Of a stretch of DNA of 64,000 nucleotides, positions 49,865-58,315 are shown one piece after another. The translations under genes were made by a program, and so were the position numbers. The DNA comes from Rhodococcus sp. IEGM 1379 (GTDB taxonomy: Bacteria; Actinomycetota; Actinomycetes; Mycobacteriales; Mycobacteriaceae): positions 23,914 to 87,913 of the forward strand of contig NZ_JASHKR010000004.1 in the NCBI RefSeq assembly GCF_030056815.1, given 5' to 3'. The notes beneath the pieces were generated by a model, which was given only the letters and a program-made list of their open reading frames with translations, did not search any database and was not told the origin of the DNA. Position 1 is the first letter of the stretch, and each line of letters begins with the position of its first letter.

Positions 49865-51256
49865 CTATTCCTTCGGTCGCACTGCAATACCCACGGAGTC
49901 GATGATTGCGACAACATCCTCAACGTCAGGATTCTTTGCTTGAACACCAAAACCAGGATCACCGAAAACACGCGCACCCAAGGCTAGTTTCAACTCATCC
50001 CGGTGTTTTTCACTCGAAAGACCCTCAGCAAACGCATCGACAGACATCAACTGGACCGACGCTGTGTGCGCCCACCTTGCGGATTCCCGGTAGTGACTCG
50101 ATAGTCGACCTAGATACGCGGCGATAGCTAAGAGCGGCAGCGTTAGTGAAAACTTTGCTAATTCATCAACAAGATCGATATCCTCCATCTTCCCGATGGT
50201 CCGAAACCCGGCGTAGCAAACCAGCAGAAGCATCACGATCGACAACCCAGATAAGACACCCGCAACCCTGCCATTTCGAGTGGCAACCCTGGCGAAGTCT
50301 GCTCCCAATGCCACCTCCGCAGTGTGTCCTGCAGCTTGAAGGGTCGCACCCAATGCTCCCTTTGCGCGATCCCGTATCGTCTCGACTTCTGTTGCGGTCT
50401 GTAGTGCCTTCTCAAACACCTCCGTCAAATTCAATTCAGTATCAGGCTCAGCAGTTGACATGACCCGAATGGCATCGCCCCCAGAAACCCCTCGCCTCTC
50501 CTGCCTCGCTTCTCCCAATCGCTCCAGGTCCCTCGCCCACGTGCCATCAGGATCAGTCATCGCGTCACTGTCACGAATTCGATCGGCTAACCGTTGAAAC
50601 ACAATCAGACCCTCCGTCGACAGGTTATGTTGCCGCAATGACTGGGAAACGATGCCTGCTATCCATGTGTCAATGCGCCGCTTGAAGAGCGCAAGTGCCA
50701 CGTCATCGAGGGTCCGAACATCGTTGCGCGCAAGAAGACTTGAGAGTGACGCCATGTGTGACGATAAAGTCGACCGATTTACAGCGCGCTTGTCGCCTGT
50801 AAATATCCGCTTGTACCAAAGTAGCTGCGGCGCGTAACCAGCCGAAGTACCGACTGCCGAAGCGAAAATCGCATAGTCATCGGCGGTGAAGGTTGGATAT
50901 GCGAAGCCCCGAATTAAGTCGAGACGGCGACGAAAATGTCCATCCAGATCGTTTTCGCTGAGAAGAAGCTGACGATATGAGGTAACGATTGCATTCTGCA
51001 GCGGGTCAAAAGAGCGGCCCCTCGGTTCTTGACCATCGAGCTCCGTCAGCTTATCCAGAACGGAGCCAATACTCTGCCCCAAAGACACATCAATATCCAC
51101 AAAATCCAAACCCAGTGGCGTTGCTTCCTCAGCATCCAAACTCGGTGTCGATGCTTCCTCAATATCCATGGAAGGATCATCGCAGGTGAACGGTGACGTG
51201 CCGCGAAGTAGGCCTGGTTTTTCGGCAGACACGCCTATAACCACATTCGTCGACAA
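49865..51256 (-). CDS. Two-helix membrane protein inserted in the terminase region
   Basis: Up to 463 residues (TTG start; ATG at 51169 is possible). A long soluble N-terminal domain is followed by two close membrane helices (about 334-352 and 369-386) and the sequence YRESARWAHTASVQLMSVDA. The helical hairpin with an amphipathic follow-on resembles 2TM effector domains of defence systems, but no family is certain. Base use is AT-richer than in terminase. Insertion between NrdH and TerL marks it as a moron. Confidence 0.6.
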   Translation of the reverse strand: MSTNVVIGVSAEKPGLLRGTSPFTCDDPSMDIEEASTPSLDAEEATPLGLDFVDIDVSLGQSIGSVLDKLTELDGQEPRGRSFDPLQNAIVTSYRQLLLSENDLDGHFRRRLDLIRGFAYPTFTADDYAIFASAVGTSAGYAPQLLWYKRIFTGDKRAVNRSTLSSHMASLSSLLARNDVRTLDDVALALFKRRIDTWIAGIVSQSLRQHNLSTEGLIVFQRLADRIRDSDAMTDPDGTWARDLERLGEARQERRGVSGGDAIRVMSTAEPDTELNLTEVFEKALQTATEVETIRDRAKGALGATLQAAGHTAEVALGADFARVATRNGRVAGVLSGLSIVMLLLVCYAGFRTIGKMEDIDLVDELAKFSLTLPLLAIAAYLGRLSSHYRESARWAHTASVQLMSVDAFAEGLSSEKHRDELKLALGARVFGDPGFGVQAKNPDVEDVVAIIDSVGIAVRPKE

Positions 51257-51271
51257 TTTTCCATGAGGGAA

Positions 51272-51526
51272 CTACCTGGTCAATTGAAGTTCTCGACTGA
51301 GTTCCTTCATCTTCGCTTCGCGGAACTCCGCCCAGTGCTGAATGCCAGATGGAAGTTCAGCGACGACAACGGGCGCGCCTGAATAGCCGAGCGACTTCAC
51401 GTACGCGAGCGCCTTGGCGTCTTCGGTTACATCGACGACGGTGTGCGAGATCTGCAGCTTAGTGAGCAACCTCTTCGTCGCGTCACACGCCACGCAAAAC
51501 GGTTTGCTGTAAACGGTAACCTTCAC
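51272..51526 (-). CDS. nrdH: NrdH-like glutaredoxin
   Basis: 84 residues. KVTVYSKPFCVACDATKRLL has the CxxC redox site (CVAC), and GYSGAPVVVAE matches NrdH redoxins. GTG follows AGGAGA and overlaps the TerS stop. It would supply electrons to ribonucleotide reductase during phage DNA synthesis. Confidence 0.9.
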   Translation of the reverse strand: MKVTVYSKPFCVACDATKRLLTKLQISHTVVDVTEDAKALAYVKSLGYSGAPVVVAELPSGIQHWAEFREAKMKELSRELQLTR

Positions 51527-51990
51527 GGATTCTCCTGTGTGTCTGTGGTTTCGTCGCCGGGCTGGATGCCGGCCTTGCCGAACAATGCTTCGATCTCCGC
51601 GTCGATCGCGCCGCGAGTGACGACGGTGACTTCGGATTTTGTGGATGCTTGCAGCCCTTGCAGTTTCGCGAGACTGTCGAGGACTCCGCGGGCGGATGCG
51701 ACGAGCTGAGACTTCCCCACCAACTGCCCCTTCGCATCCGCCGCCGCGATCGCTTCCCACGACTTCGCCCACAGGGCCTCGTAGCGGGCAGCGATGACTT
51801 CCCGGTAGTCGTCTGCGGTTTCACCTTCAACGCGTTCGAGGACGGTCTTCACGGCCCGGTGCGCGGAGCTTTTGTCGTGGTAGCCCCAGGCGTCGGCGAC
51901 TTCGGCCCAGGTCTTGCCGTCGCGGCGATCTTTCATCGCGCCGAGTGCGCGTTCGCGGTCGCTGATGCCTTCGGGTTTGACGCTGGACAT
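51523..51990 (-). CDS. Terminase small subunit-like protein
   Basis: 155 residues. The N-terminal half is an HTH domain (GKTWAEVADAWGYHDKSSAHRA), then a central helical part and an acidic Thr/Asp-rich tail. Position upstream of terminase large subunit and size fit TerS. ATG with GGAGA upstream; site 7 lies 42 bases before. Confidence 0.75.
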   Translation of the reverse strand: MSSVKPEGISDRERALGAMKDRRDGKTWAEVADAWGYHDKSSAHRAVKTVLERVEGETADDYREVIAARYEALWAKSWEAIAAADAKGQLVGKSQLVASARGVLDSLAKLQGLQASTKSEVTVVTRGAIDAEIEALFGKAGIQPGDETTDTQENP

Positions 51991-52031
51991 TGGCGATTCT
52001 CCGGGTTTGTTGACCGTCTTTGGGTTGACCG

Positions 52032-52067
52032 TTTCGGTGCGCAGAGTTCAAGTGTATCTACTGCATT
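52032..52067. promoter_or_regulatory. Dispersed palindrome, site 7
   Basis: TTTCGGTGCGCAGAG, five bases, GTGTATCTACTGCATT. The right arm is close to consensus and the left arm has mismatches. It lies before the terminase operon and overlaps the end of the resolvase gene. Confidence 0.6.
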
Positions 52068-52681
52068 CCTGGCCACACGATTTTGGTGAGTGCGAGTTTG
52101 TGGCGTTCGAGGATCAGGTAGGGCATGGGGTGGCCGAGGTGTTGTGCGGCGATGGTGGCGAAGCAGAGTGCATCGGCTTGGTCGTCGCCTCGGATGTCGG
52201 TGTTGGGCCAAATTTTGCTGATGGCCATGGCGACGTCGGCTTTGCCTGCGTTGCCTTTGTCGGTTGCCCATTTTGCTCGGGTGGTGGGTGGGCATACGGC
52301 GGTGGGGATTTTGAGTGAGGTGAGGGCTTGGTAGAGCATCCACCAGTAGCCGGCGCGGTCGTGGATTCCTGTGCCTTGGGCAGCGTATGCGGGGCCTTCG
52401 ATGATGGCGAGTGTGGTGTTGCGTGGGATGAGTCCCATGGTGCGGTTGCGGAGGTCGGTGAGGCGGGTGGCGCGTTGTTGCCAGGTGTCGTCTCGTTTGC
52501 CGCGGCTGGCGATTGTGTGGAGTTGGGGTGTGTTGTTGGTGATGATGGCGATGCCGGTTCCGGTGAGGGATGGGTCGATGCCTACGACTGGGCCGTGGTT
52601 GCTGGGGCTGTGTGCGACGGTGGCGGCTTGTTGGAGTGTTTCGAGGGTTCCTGTGCCGAACAGGGTGTCGGGGGTGTTCAT
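52058..52681 (-). CDS. RuvC-like Holliday junction resolvase
   Basis: 207 residues. RNase H-fold acidic residues are in place: D in VVGIDPSLTGTG, E in AIIEGPAYAA and DD in DDQADALCFA. It would resolve replication or recombination branches before packaging. ATG overlaps the preceding stop. Confidence 0.85.
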   Translation of the reverse strand: MNTPDTLFGTGTLETLQQAATVAHSPSNHGPVVGIDPSLTGTGIAIITNNTPQLHTIASRGKRDDTWQQRATRLTDLRNRTMGLIPRNTTLAIIEGPAYAAQGTGIHDRAGYWWMLYQALTSLKIPTAVCPPTTRAKWATDKGNAGKADVAMAISKIWPNTDIRGDDQADALCFATIAAQHLGHPMPYLILERHKLALTKIVWPGMQ

Positions 52682-53205
52682 TGGTCGGCTCGCTTTCCGG
52701 TCATTCGGCGAATGCAAGGCATTTTTCTCGGGCTGCCGGTGATTTTGTTGATGCAGGGGGTCATTGGTTCGGATCCGCAGGTGGGGCATCCGCGATCGAC
52801 TGCGCCGTTCACTTCGTAGGCGCTGGGGACGGGTGGTCCGTCGGCTCCTCGGATGGGCAATCCGATCTGGGGATCGTTCTGGGCTAGGCCGTGTTTCAGG
52901 TCGTGTTGCAGTTGCCGCAGTTCCCGGTCTGCTGCGGGTTCACGTTGGGCGCGGTCGATGCGGATTTCGCGGCCGAGTCGGATGACGTCGGCGGGCATGA
53001 TCATTCGTTCGGGTTCGGCGCGGTAGTGGGCGGTGACGGCGTTCAGTGCGTCAGAGATTTCGAGGTTGTACGGGGCGAGTGCTTCTGCCCATGCTGAGGC
53101 CCGCCCGATGTCGGCTTCTCCGAATCGGTTGTCGAAGAGGGCGCTTCGACCGATGATCGCGCCGGCGTCGGCGAGCTGCTGCGGTGTCGCTTCGATGATG
53201 GTCAT
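52678..53205 (-). CDS. Replication-region protein with zinc ribbon
   Basis: 175 residues. Helical N-terminal 120 residues (FDNRFGEADIGRASAWAEALAPYN), ending in RGCPTCGSEPMTPC and a further Cys. It lies between the replication organiser and resolvase, which suggests a loader or primase-helper role. It is stop-start coupled at both ends. Function not proven. Confidence 0.65.
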   Translation of the reverse strand: MTIIEATPQQLADAGAIIGRSALFDNRFGEADIGRASAWAEALAPYNLEISDALNAVTAHYRAEPERMIMPADVIRLGREIRIDRAQREPAADRELRQLQHDLKHGLAQNDPQIGLPIRGADGPPVPSAYEVNGAVDRGCPTCGSEPMTPCINKITGSPRKMPCIRRMTGKRADQ

Positions 53206-54104
53206 GCGGTTATGCCTTTCGTGGTTGTGCCGCTGATTGCTTCGGCTTGCTGTTGGGCGAGTTGGTTTCCGAGGTTCGCCCAGCCCATTGCTTTTTTGGT
53301 GGTCTTCCCGACCCCATTCGCGGCTGCACTTGCGGTGGGCCGGTTGGCGGCTTTGTGGACGAAGTCGGGGATGGTCGACGGCGCGGTCATTGGTGATGCG
53401 GCCCAGTCGTGGATGCCGACTTCGATTTGGGTGCGGTTGATTCCGGAGGTGAGGCACGAGTCGATTGCTTGCGCGATCTTCGCGAGGGTGTTTCCGGCGA
53501 TCGGGGTTTGGCAGGAGTCGGAGTAGGCGCGAGCGATTGTGTGCGCGTCGGGTGAGTGCGCGGTTCCGTTGAGGTGTTCAGCGATTGCTCGTGCTCCGCG
53601 TTTTCGCGGTTCCGCGGCAAGTGAGGTTTCAGTTTCAACTGGGGGACGATCTTCTTTTTCCTCTGTTCCCCTGTTCCCCTGTTCCCCTGTTCCAGGCGCG
53701 ACACTCTCGCGAGGACTCGCGACGCTCTCCCGAATTACTGACTCTTTGTAGTCCATCGTGCCGTCTGGCCTGGGCAAACGACCCTTTCCCGGTTTGTCTA
53801 TCCGTTGAATGCTGTCCCAGTTCGAAACGTAGAGCAGCGGCTTCCCATCGACCTTGTAGCGATGGAGTAAACCAGCTTCGGAGAGGCTTCCGATAGCTTC
53901 AGTCACCCTCGCGAGAGTGTCGCGAGGATTCGCAACCATGTCGCGAGGGAACACATCTCCGACGATCAGAGCTAGGTCATCCTTCCCGACCCCGTTGTCG
54001 TCAACGTACGACTCCAAGCCCTTGAGAACGAGCCGTGCATCCCAGTCGACGGAGGCAATGGTGCTGGACCGCCAGAACTCAGGCTTCGTTGATCGAATTC
54101 TCAT
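53202..54104 (-). CDS. Replication initiation / replisome organiser protein
   Basis: 300 residues. RIRSTKPEFWRSSTIASVDW followed by ARLVLKGLESYVDDNGVGKDD is the classic opening of actinophage replication-initiation winged-helix proteins. A Glu/Gly-rich linker (about 125-165) is encoded by an 8-bp tandem repeat (53663-53693). The C-terminal part is helical. The ATG overlaps the previous stop codon. Confidence 0.75.
   Translation of the reverse strand: MRIRSTKPEFWRSSTIASVDWDARLVLKGLESYVDDNGVGKDDLALIVGDVFPRDMVANPRDTLARVTEAIGSLSEAGLLHRYKVDGKPLLYVSNWDSIQRIDKPGKGRLPRPDGTMDYKESVIRESVASPRESVAPGTGEQGNRGTEEKEDRPPVETETSLAAEPRKRGARAIAEHLNGTAHSPDAHTIARAYSDSCQTPIAGNTLAKIAQAIDSCLTSGINRTQIEVGIHDWAASPMTAPSTIPDFVHKAANRPTASAAANGVGKTTKKAMGWANLGNQLAQQQAEAISGTTTKGITA
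53663..53693. repeat. 8-bp tandem repeat inside the replication gene
   Basis: CTGTTCCC in 3.9 copies. Because the unit is not a multiple of three, gain or loss of one copy would shift the reading frame of the replication protein in its linker. Confidence 0.85.
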
Positions 54105-54313
54105 GCGGTTCCAGCCCTTTTGATCATGTTGCGGACTGCGACTTCGGTGACTCCGAGTGCGTCGCCGATAGACTGGTTGGTGAGGCCTAAGGCTCGTGCG
54201 TGGCGGATAGTGTCGAGCCGTGCTGCGCGGTCTGCGGCTTGCCGTTGGCGGAGTTGGTCGAGCTCGGAGAGGACCGCTTCGCGGGGGTCGAGAACTGTTG
54301 TGGGCTGGTCCAC
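54101..54313 (-). CDS. Small HTH protein
   Basis: 70 residues. A coiled N-terminal half precedes LGLTNQSIGDALGVTEVAVR, a sigma-4/HTH_23-type helix-turn-helix. It lies right after palindrome site 8 and before the replication gene. It is a candidate for the factor that binds the dispersed palindromes, but this is only positional. Confidence 0.7.
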   Translation of the reverse strand: MDQPTTVLDPREAVLSELDQLRQRQAADRAARLDTIRHARALGLTNQSIGDALGVTEVAVRNMIKRAGTA

Positions 54314-54392
54314 GGCCGTCCCTTCGTTGGTTGTGAGACGGGTCCGATCCCAGATTTCCTGGGACCGAACCCGAATTCGATTGTGTCACATC

Positions 54393-54429
54393 ATTTCGGT
54401 ACCAACAGTGACACTGTGTGTACCGAAAC
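54393..54429. promoter_or_regulatory. Dispersed palindrome, site 8
   Basis: ATTTCGGTACCAACAG, TGACA, CTGTGTGTACCGAAAC. Outer parts TTTCGGTAC/GTACCGAAA pair perfectly. It lies upstream of the HTH and replication genes in an otherwise tightly packed region. Confidence 0.8.
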
Positions 54430-54434
54430 TTTGG

Positions 54435-54875
54435 TTACTCGGAGAAGAGTTTGGGTCCGCCGATGGCGTGGACGTTGTCGGCGGGTTCGTCGCCGGCGTC
54501 GGAGCTTTCGTTCGTGTCGTCGACGGAGTCGTTGTCCTCGGCGCCAGTCATGTTGGCGGGTGCGCCGGTGCCGTAGTCGCCGTACTCTCCGCTCTCCCCC
54601 GACTCGTAGTCGAGTGTCGGTTCGGTGGTTTCGGCGCGGTGCGCCATGGTGCCGATCTCGGCTTCGACGATCTTCCACTTGACGTGCTTGCGGACACCTT
54701 CGTCGACTTCTTCGTCGATGACTGCCTTGCACTGCACGGTCACGCTCATGACACGCCGTTCACCGGGGACGGGGATGTGCTCGAACTGTTCGGGCGGCGA
54801 GGACATGAAGCTGTACTTCGCCATACCTTCGACGGTTCCCTTGTCGCCGTTGGGGTTATCTTTCACAATCGCCAT
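54435..54875 (-). CDS. Acidic early phage protein, possibly ssDNA-binding accessory
   Basis: 146 residues. The N-terminal 80 are beta-rich (RRVMSVTVQCKAVIDEEVDE). The rest is a low-complexity acidic tail ending in GGPKLFSE, like the acidic tails of single-strand binding proteins. It sits beside recombination genes. The role is inferred from the tail and context. Confidence 0.55.
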   Translation of the reverse strand: MAIVKDNPNGDKGTVEGMAKYSFMSSPPEQFEHIPVPGERRVMSVTVQCKAVIDEEVDEGVRKHVKWKIVEAEIGTMAHRAETTEPTLDYESGESGEYGDYGTGAPANMTGAEDNDSVDDTNESSDAGDEPADNVHAIGGPKLFSE

Positions 54876-54876
54876 G

Positions 54877-54945
54877 TCAGGCTTCCTTCTTCTCGTTGGG
54901 TACTGCGGTGGTCTTCATGGCCTCAGCGAGGCCGTGATCGGTCAC
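54877..54945 (-). CDS. Possible 22-residue coupled peptide
   Basis: A GTG overlaps the stop of the gene at 54942 and the frame stops two bases before the next ATG. It is charged and has no membrane segment. It may simply be a spacer. Confidence 0.25.
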   Translation of the reverse strand: MTDHGLAEAMKTTAVPNEKKEA

Positions 54946-55742
54946 TTCGGCTGGTCCTGGTTTTGGGCGCCCTCGAGGAACTCGGTTATCTCGAGCGCCT
55001 CGGCGTCAGTGAGATCACCGAGAGTCATGATCGGGCGCTTGAACTCGCCCGACAGATAACCGACCTGTTCGGGCTCGTCGGCCTTGCCTTCGCTGACCAA
55101 TGCCGCGACGAGACGATCCCGAAGAGTCAGGGCCGTGACCTGATCAGGTTCCGGTTTTGCGACCAGGTTTGAGGCGGATTCCAGCTCGGACAGTCGCGAC
55201 TTCCACAGCCCTTGCAGGCGTCCACGATGGTCGGCCAGGTCGAACGTCTTGAGCTGCGCGCCGATCGCGTTGAGCTCAGCGCGGTCGACTGCTTTCGCGA
55301 TGTCATCCTCGATCTCAGCTGCCTGCGCGCTCGTGATGATCGGCGGTGCATCGGGCAGTGGGTCAACCGTGTACGGCGCGCGCTTCCCTCGGGTGACGGT
55401 GAGCATTACTGTCTCGGGCTTGGCGATGTCCGACATGTGCGAGATCCGTATTCCGCCGACCTTGTCGCGGCCGAACGTGATCTCAGGGTCGCGGTAGAGG
55501 GTCATGCGCCGGCCGGTGTAGGCGGACGACTCCTTGCCCCATGCGTTGACGATGATTCGCCGCACAGTCTTGCTCGGACGAAACGGGCGGCCGGGAAACT
55601 CAACGAGGTGGAAGTCGAACGGCTGCTCGGCTGAACCTTTGGTGACCTCCCTAATCTGTACGGTGCGCGGCCCGGCCAGGAGATCTTCTGCGTTGAGTTG
55701 GTCGGATTTCGGAGCGATTGATTCCGTGAGATCCATTGTCAT
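54942..55742 (-). CDS. Conserved actinophage DNA-metabolism protein
   Basis: About 266 residues. ATG at 55742 overlaps the previous stop; an ATG two codons later is better placed from AGGAAG. The conserved core LVEFPGRPFRPSKTVRRIIV, AWGKESSAYTGRRMTLYRD and FGRDKVGGIRISHMSDI is widespread next to RecE/Cas4-like nuclease genes in actinophages. It is followed by a helical C-terminal region. Function probably in recombination or replication; not proven. Confidence 0.65.
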   Translation of the reverse strand: MTMDLTESIAPKSDQLNAEDLLAGPRTVQIREVTKGSAEQPFDFHLVEFPGRPFRPSKTVRRIIVNAWGKESSAYTGRRMTLYRDPEITFGRDKVGGIRISHMSDIAKPETVMLTVTRGKRAPYTVDPLPDAPPIITSAQAAEIEDDIAKAVDRAELNAIGAQLKTFDLADHRGRLQGLWKSRLSELESASNLVAKPEPDQVTALTLRDRLVAALVSEGKADEPEQVGYLSGEFKRPIMTLGDLTDAEALEITEFLEGAQNQDQPK

Positions 55743-56056
55743 ACTTCCTGTGGCGATCGAGCTGGGAATAGCTTCTTGTGGGTTCCGCTTACCGATCGGT
55801 CGGCAGCCAGCTGGGCACATTCCGCGCAAGGGTGGTGGTGATAGCCGGGGCCAGTAGAACCGCCACCGACGGAGAACCCGACGAGGTAGCGGCCGGTGTC
55901 ATCTCGGGCGTGACGATCGAAGCCGCAGAGGATCTTCCCAGTGCCGCCATGACTACCTGGACCGGCGAGATGCACATCAAGGCTGGTGCCGCTGGCGAAC
56001 AGGGTGTAGCCGTCGCCAGGGCGTGAGCACTCGATGGTTACGAGATTGGCCTCCAT
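55739..56056 (-). CDS. Small Cys/His-rich early protein
   Basis: 105 residues. A beta-rich N-terminal part is followed by GYHHHPCAECAQLAAD, a likely zinc site, and a basic tail. It is coupled to the nuclease gene upstream (one-base gap). Unknown. Confidence 0.6.
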   Translation of the reverse strand: MEANLVTIECSRPGDGYTLFASGTSLDVHLAGPGSHGGTGKILCGFDRHARDDTGRYLVGFSVGGGSTGPGYHHHPCAECAQLAADRSVSGTHKKLFPARSPQEV

Positions 56057-56057
56057 G

Positions 56058-56927
56058 TCAGATCACCATTTCCGGTTCGGGGTCGCCATGCTGGTTGTAG
56101 ATCCACGGCGGGAGATCGACGAGCTTGATGTCCTCGCCATATCCCGGCCAGATGCCGGTCTGCCTGCATGTCACGTACGTCTCGATCGCAATGCGGTTGA
56201 GCTGCCGGCCGAGTTCGATCGCTTCGGGTGCGAGCTGGACGACGTTGACGAGGTACGGCGGTTCCTTCTCCTGGACCACGAAAACGAATTCGGGGTCGGG
56301 GTGAATGCCGAGCTCGATGATGCCGTCGCAGTACCAGGGCGCTTGGCAGTGGTAGCCGTAATCTCCGGCAGCCCTGACAAAGTCGTTCTCGTCGGCGGAT
56401 ACCGCGGTCTTGTAGTCCGTTATGACCAGGCGTGAGCCTGTCACGTTCGGGAGCCAGTCGGGACGTGCTCGCCGCATGATGCCGGTTGCTTGATCTCGCC
56501 AGTAGAGCGACTGTTCGGGCTTGCCGTTGCTGAGTAGTTCCGCTGCAGTTTCGTGACTGCGGATCGCGTCGGCCATCTCGTGAACCTTCTGGTGCTCAGC
56601 AGGTTTGAGTGCGACGGCACCCTCGGTCCGTGCATTCGCAACAAACTCCTTTGCCGCGGCGGTACTTACAGCACCGTTCGACGCGAGCAGTTTGTCGGGA
56701 ATCTCGCGGAGCTCGGATCCGTAGCCGAGGACGAGTGAGTGCGCCGCGTGCCCGAAGTCGAACACTTTTTTCGGCGCCGGCGGATTGTCCTGTTCGTGAC
56801 GGAACTTCGCTGGGCAGGATGGTGCGAGCAGTTTGCGTGCACCTGACGACGAGAGACTGATTCGGTCACCGTGGTAAACCTCGTCGGTGATGCCGCCATA
56901 CACGCCAGGCTCGGTGGGCGCGGTCAT
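56058..56927 (-). CDS. RecE/Cas4-like PD-(D/E)XK exonuclease
   Basis: 289 residues. Opens with VYHGDRISLSSSGARKLL and FRHEQDNPP; the nuclease core has RRARPDWLP, LVITDYKTA (D and K of the motif) and the downstream QxxxY in YHCQAPWY. This matches the phage exodeoxyribonuclease VIII/PF12684 family. It would resect DNA ends for phage recombination with the adjacent accessory genes. Confidence 0.85.
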   Translation of the reverse strand: MTAPTEPGVYGGITDEVYHGDRISLSSSGARKLLAPSCPAKFRHEQDNPPAPKKVFDFGHAAHSLVLGYGSELREIPDKLLASNGAVSTAAAKEFVANARTEGAVALKPAEHQKVHEMADAIRSHETAAELLSNGKPEQSLYWRDQATGIMRRARPDWLPNVTGSRLVITDYKTAVSADENDFVRAAGDYGYHCQAPWYCDGIIELGIHPDPEFVFVVQEKEPPYLVNVVQLAPEAIELGRQLNRIAIETYVTCRQTGIWPGYGEDIKLVDLPPWIYNQHGDPEPEMVI

Positions 56928-57613
56928 GCTGCACCCTGAATCGGCCAGTCGGGGTTGATGTCCGAGACGTCCTGACCCTTACTCGCGAAGTGCTCCGCGA
57001 GGCTTTCCTGCTGCTCTCGACGCCACATCGTCTGCTTCTCCATCAGTTCGTCGACGGTGAACTTCGCAAGGCCGCGGTTGCGATTGCCAAGCACCCACGC
57101 CAGCCGGGCCGCAGCAAGTGCGTCAGCGTCAGCACTGTGTGCGTTCTCAAGTTTGATTTCGTAGTGAGCGCACATCACTGACAGTTGACGCTTCCCTTTG
57201 CGGTACTTGTCCACAGCTTTGTCCACAACGTAGGGATCGAAGATCGGGCCGCACACCAGCTTCGGATACCCGAGCCTCTGCCCTTCACGATCGATCATCG
57301 TGAAATCGAAGCTGCCATTGAACGCGCATACGATGCGGCCTTCAGCCCACACCCGTTCGAGTTCGTCGCGGATCTGCTGGTAGCCGTCCGCATACGGCGC
57401 ACCCTCTGCGCGGGCCCTGTCGGTGGTGACGCCGTGAATGTTCGACGCACCCTCCGGGATGTCGATCTCCGGATCCACCAACCAGTTCTGCGCCGTGACG
57501 GTCTTGCCGTCGATGCGCGCAAGGCATGCGGTGACGATGCGATCCTTCGTCGGGATCGGTCCGGTCGTCTCGAGGTCGAAGGCGGCCAATGGTGATTCAG
57601 TCCAACTGGTCAC
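56924..57613 (-). CDS. DnaQ-like 3'-5' exonuclease
   Basis: 229 residues. DEDDh residues are visible: FDLETTG (Exo I), FNGSFDFTMID (Exo II) and HSADADALAA (Exo III with His). It may proofread or trim during phage replication. GTG overlaps the preceding stop. Confidence 0.85.
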   Translation of the reverse strand: MTSWTESPLAAFDLETTGPIPTKDRIVTACLARIDGKTVTAQNWLVDPEIDIPEGASNIHGVTTDRARAEGAPYADGYQQIRDELERVWAEGRIVCAFNGSFDFTMIDREGQRLGYPKLVCGPIFDPYVVDKAVDKYRKGKRQLSVMCAHYEIKLENAHSADADALAAARLAWVLGNRNRGLAKFTVDELMEKQTMWRREQQESLAEHFASKGQDVSDINPDWPIQGAA

Positions 57614-57714
57614 AGGAACACTCCTACAAGTAGGGCGCCGACGATGATGGCGCAGGACAGGATCAGGTAGCGCGCGAAGCTGAGTTGCGCGCCTTGCGGG
57701 TAACGAGGTGTCAT
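57610..57714 (-). CDS. 34-residue membrane peptide
   Basis: A short polar start is followed by one membrane helix (RYLILSCAIIVGALLVGVFL) at the very C-terminus. Overlapping start and stop codons with both neighbours support translation. Confidence 0.5.
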   Translation of the reverse strand: MTPRYPQGAQLSFARYLILSCAIIVGALLVGVFL

Positions 57715-58037
57715 CGGTTCCCTTTCGATTGGGTTGCCTTGCGGCGGTAGGTGTCGACGGTTTGTTTGTGGCGGGCTTTGCGGCGGAACTCGTCCGCCAT
57801 CGGGCACGCCGCGAAATGGCTTATGTACGTGAGGAGGCCGGCGTCCCGCATCCCCGCTGCCTGACCCGGCCGGACCACTACCGCTTCAGGAAGGCCATCC
57901 GCTTGCGGTGTGACTGCGAGGTTTCCGTTCGGGTTCGGCTCGAACTCGACGGGCATCCGTTCCGAATTCTTTGTGCGGCAGAAGAAGATCGCCGCACCAC
58001 ACGCCATGCACTTCGTGGCCTTCGGAGAGAACGTCAT
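57711..58037 (-). CDS. Small zinc-finger-like protein
   Basis: 108 residues. KCMACGAAIFFCRTK and a later HFAACP suggest a zinc knuckle; the FFCRTKNSERMPVEF pattern occurs in other actinophage early proteins. It is stop-start coupled. Role unknown. Confidence 0.65.
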   Translation of the reverse strand: MTFSPKATKCMACGAAIFFCRTKNSERMPVEFEPNPNGNLAVTPQADGLPEAVVVRPGQAAGMRDAGLLTYISHFAACPMADEFRRKARHKQTVDTYRRKATQSKGNR

Positions 58038-58315
58038 ACCCGCACTCCCCTGTCCCTCATCACATTCGTGGCTTTCACCTCGGTGATTCGTTCGACGCGG
58101 TCGAGTCGCGCGGTGATCCGTTCTTCGGGGTTCACCCACGCTGCGAGCGCCATCATGGCTTGAGCCATCTGCCCGGGCTCGCGTGCGCACTGGGCGGTCA
58201 GTCGGTCATGCAGTGTGCGGGTGTCGGATTCGCGGATGTCCTCGCACACTTGGAGCGCGAACGTAGCGATGTCATCCGTGTCCGACCACAACGCGATCTT
58301 CTTCGGGGTCGCCAT
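58034..58315 (-). CDS. Small early protein, unknown
   Basis: 93 residues, helical and charged. ATG overlaps the preceding stop (TGATG). Nothing recognised. Confidence 0.5.
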   Translation of the reverse strand: MATPKKIALWSDTDDIATFALQVCEDIRESDTRTLHDRLTAQCAREPGQMAQAMMALAAWVNPEERITARLDRVERITEVKATNVMRDRGVRV

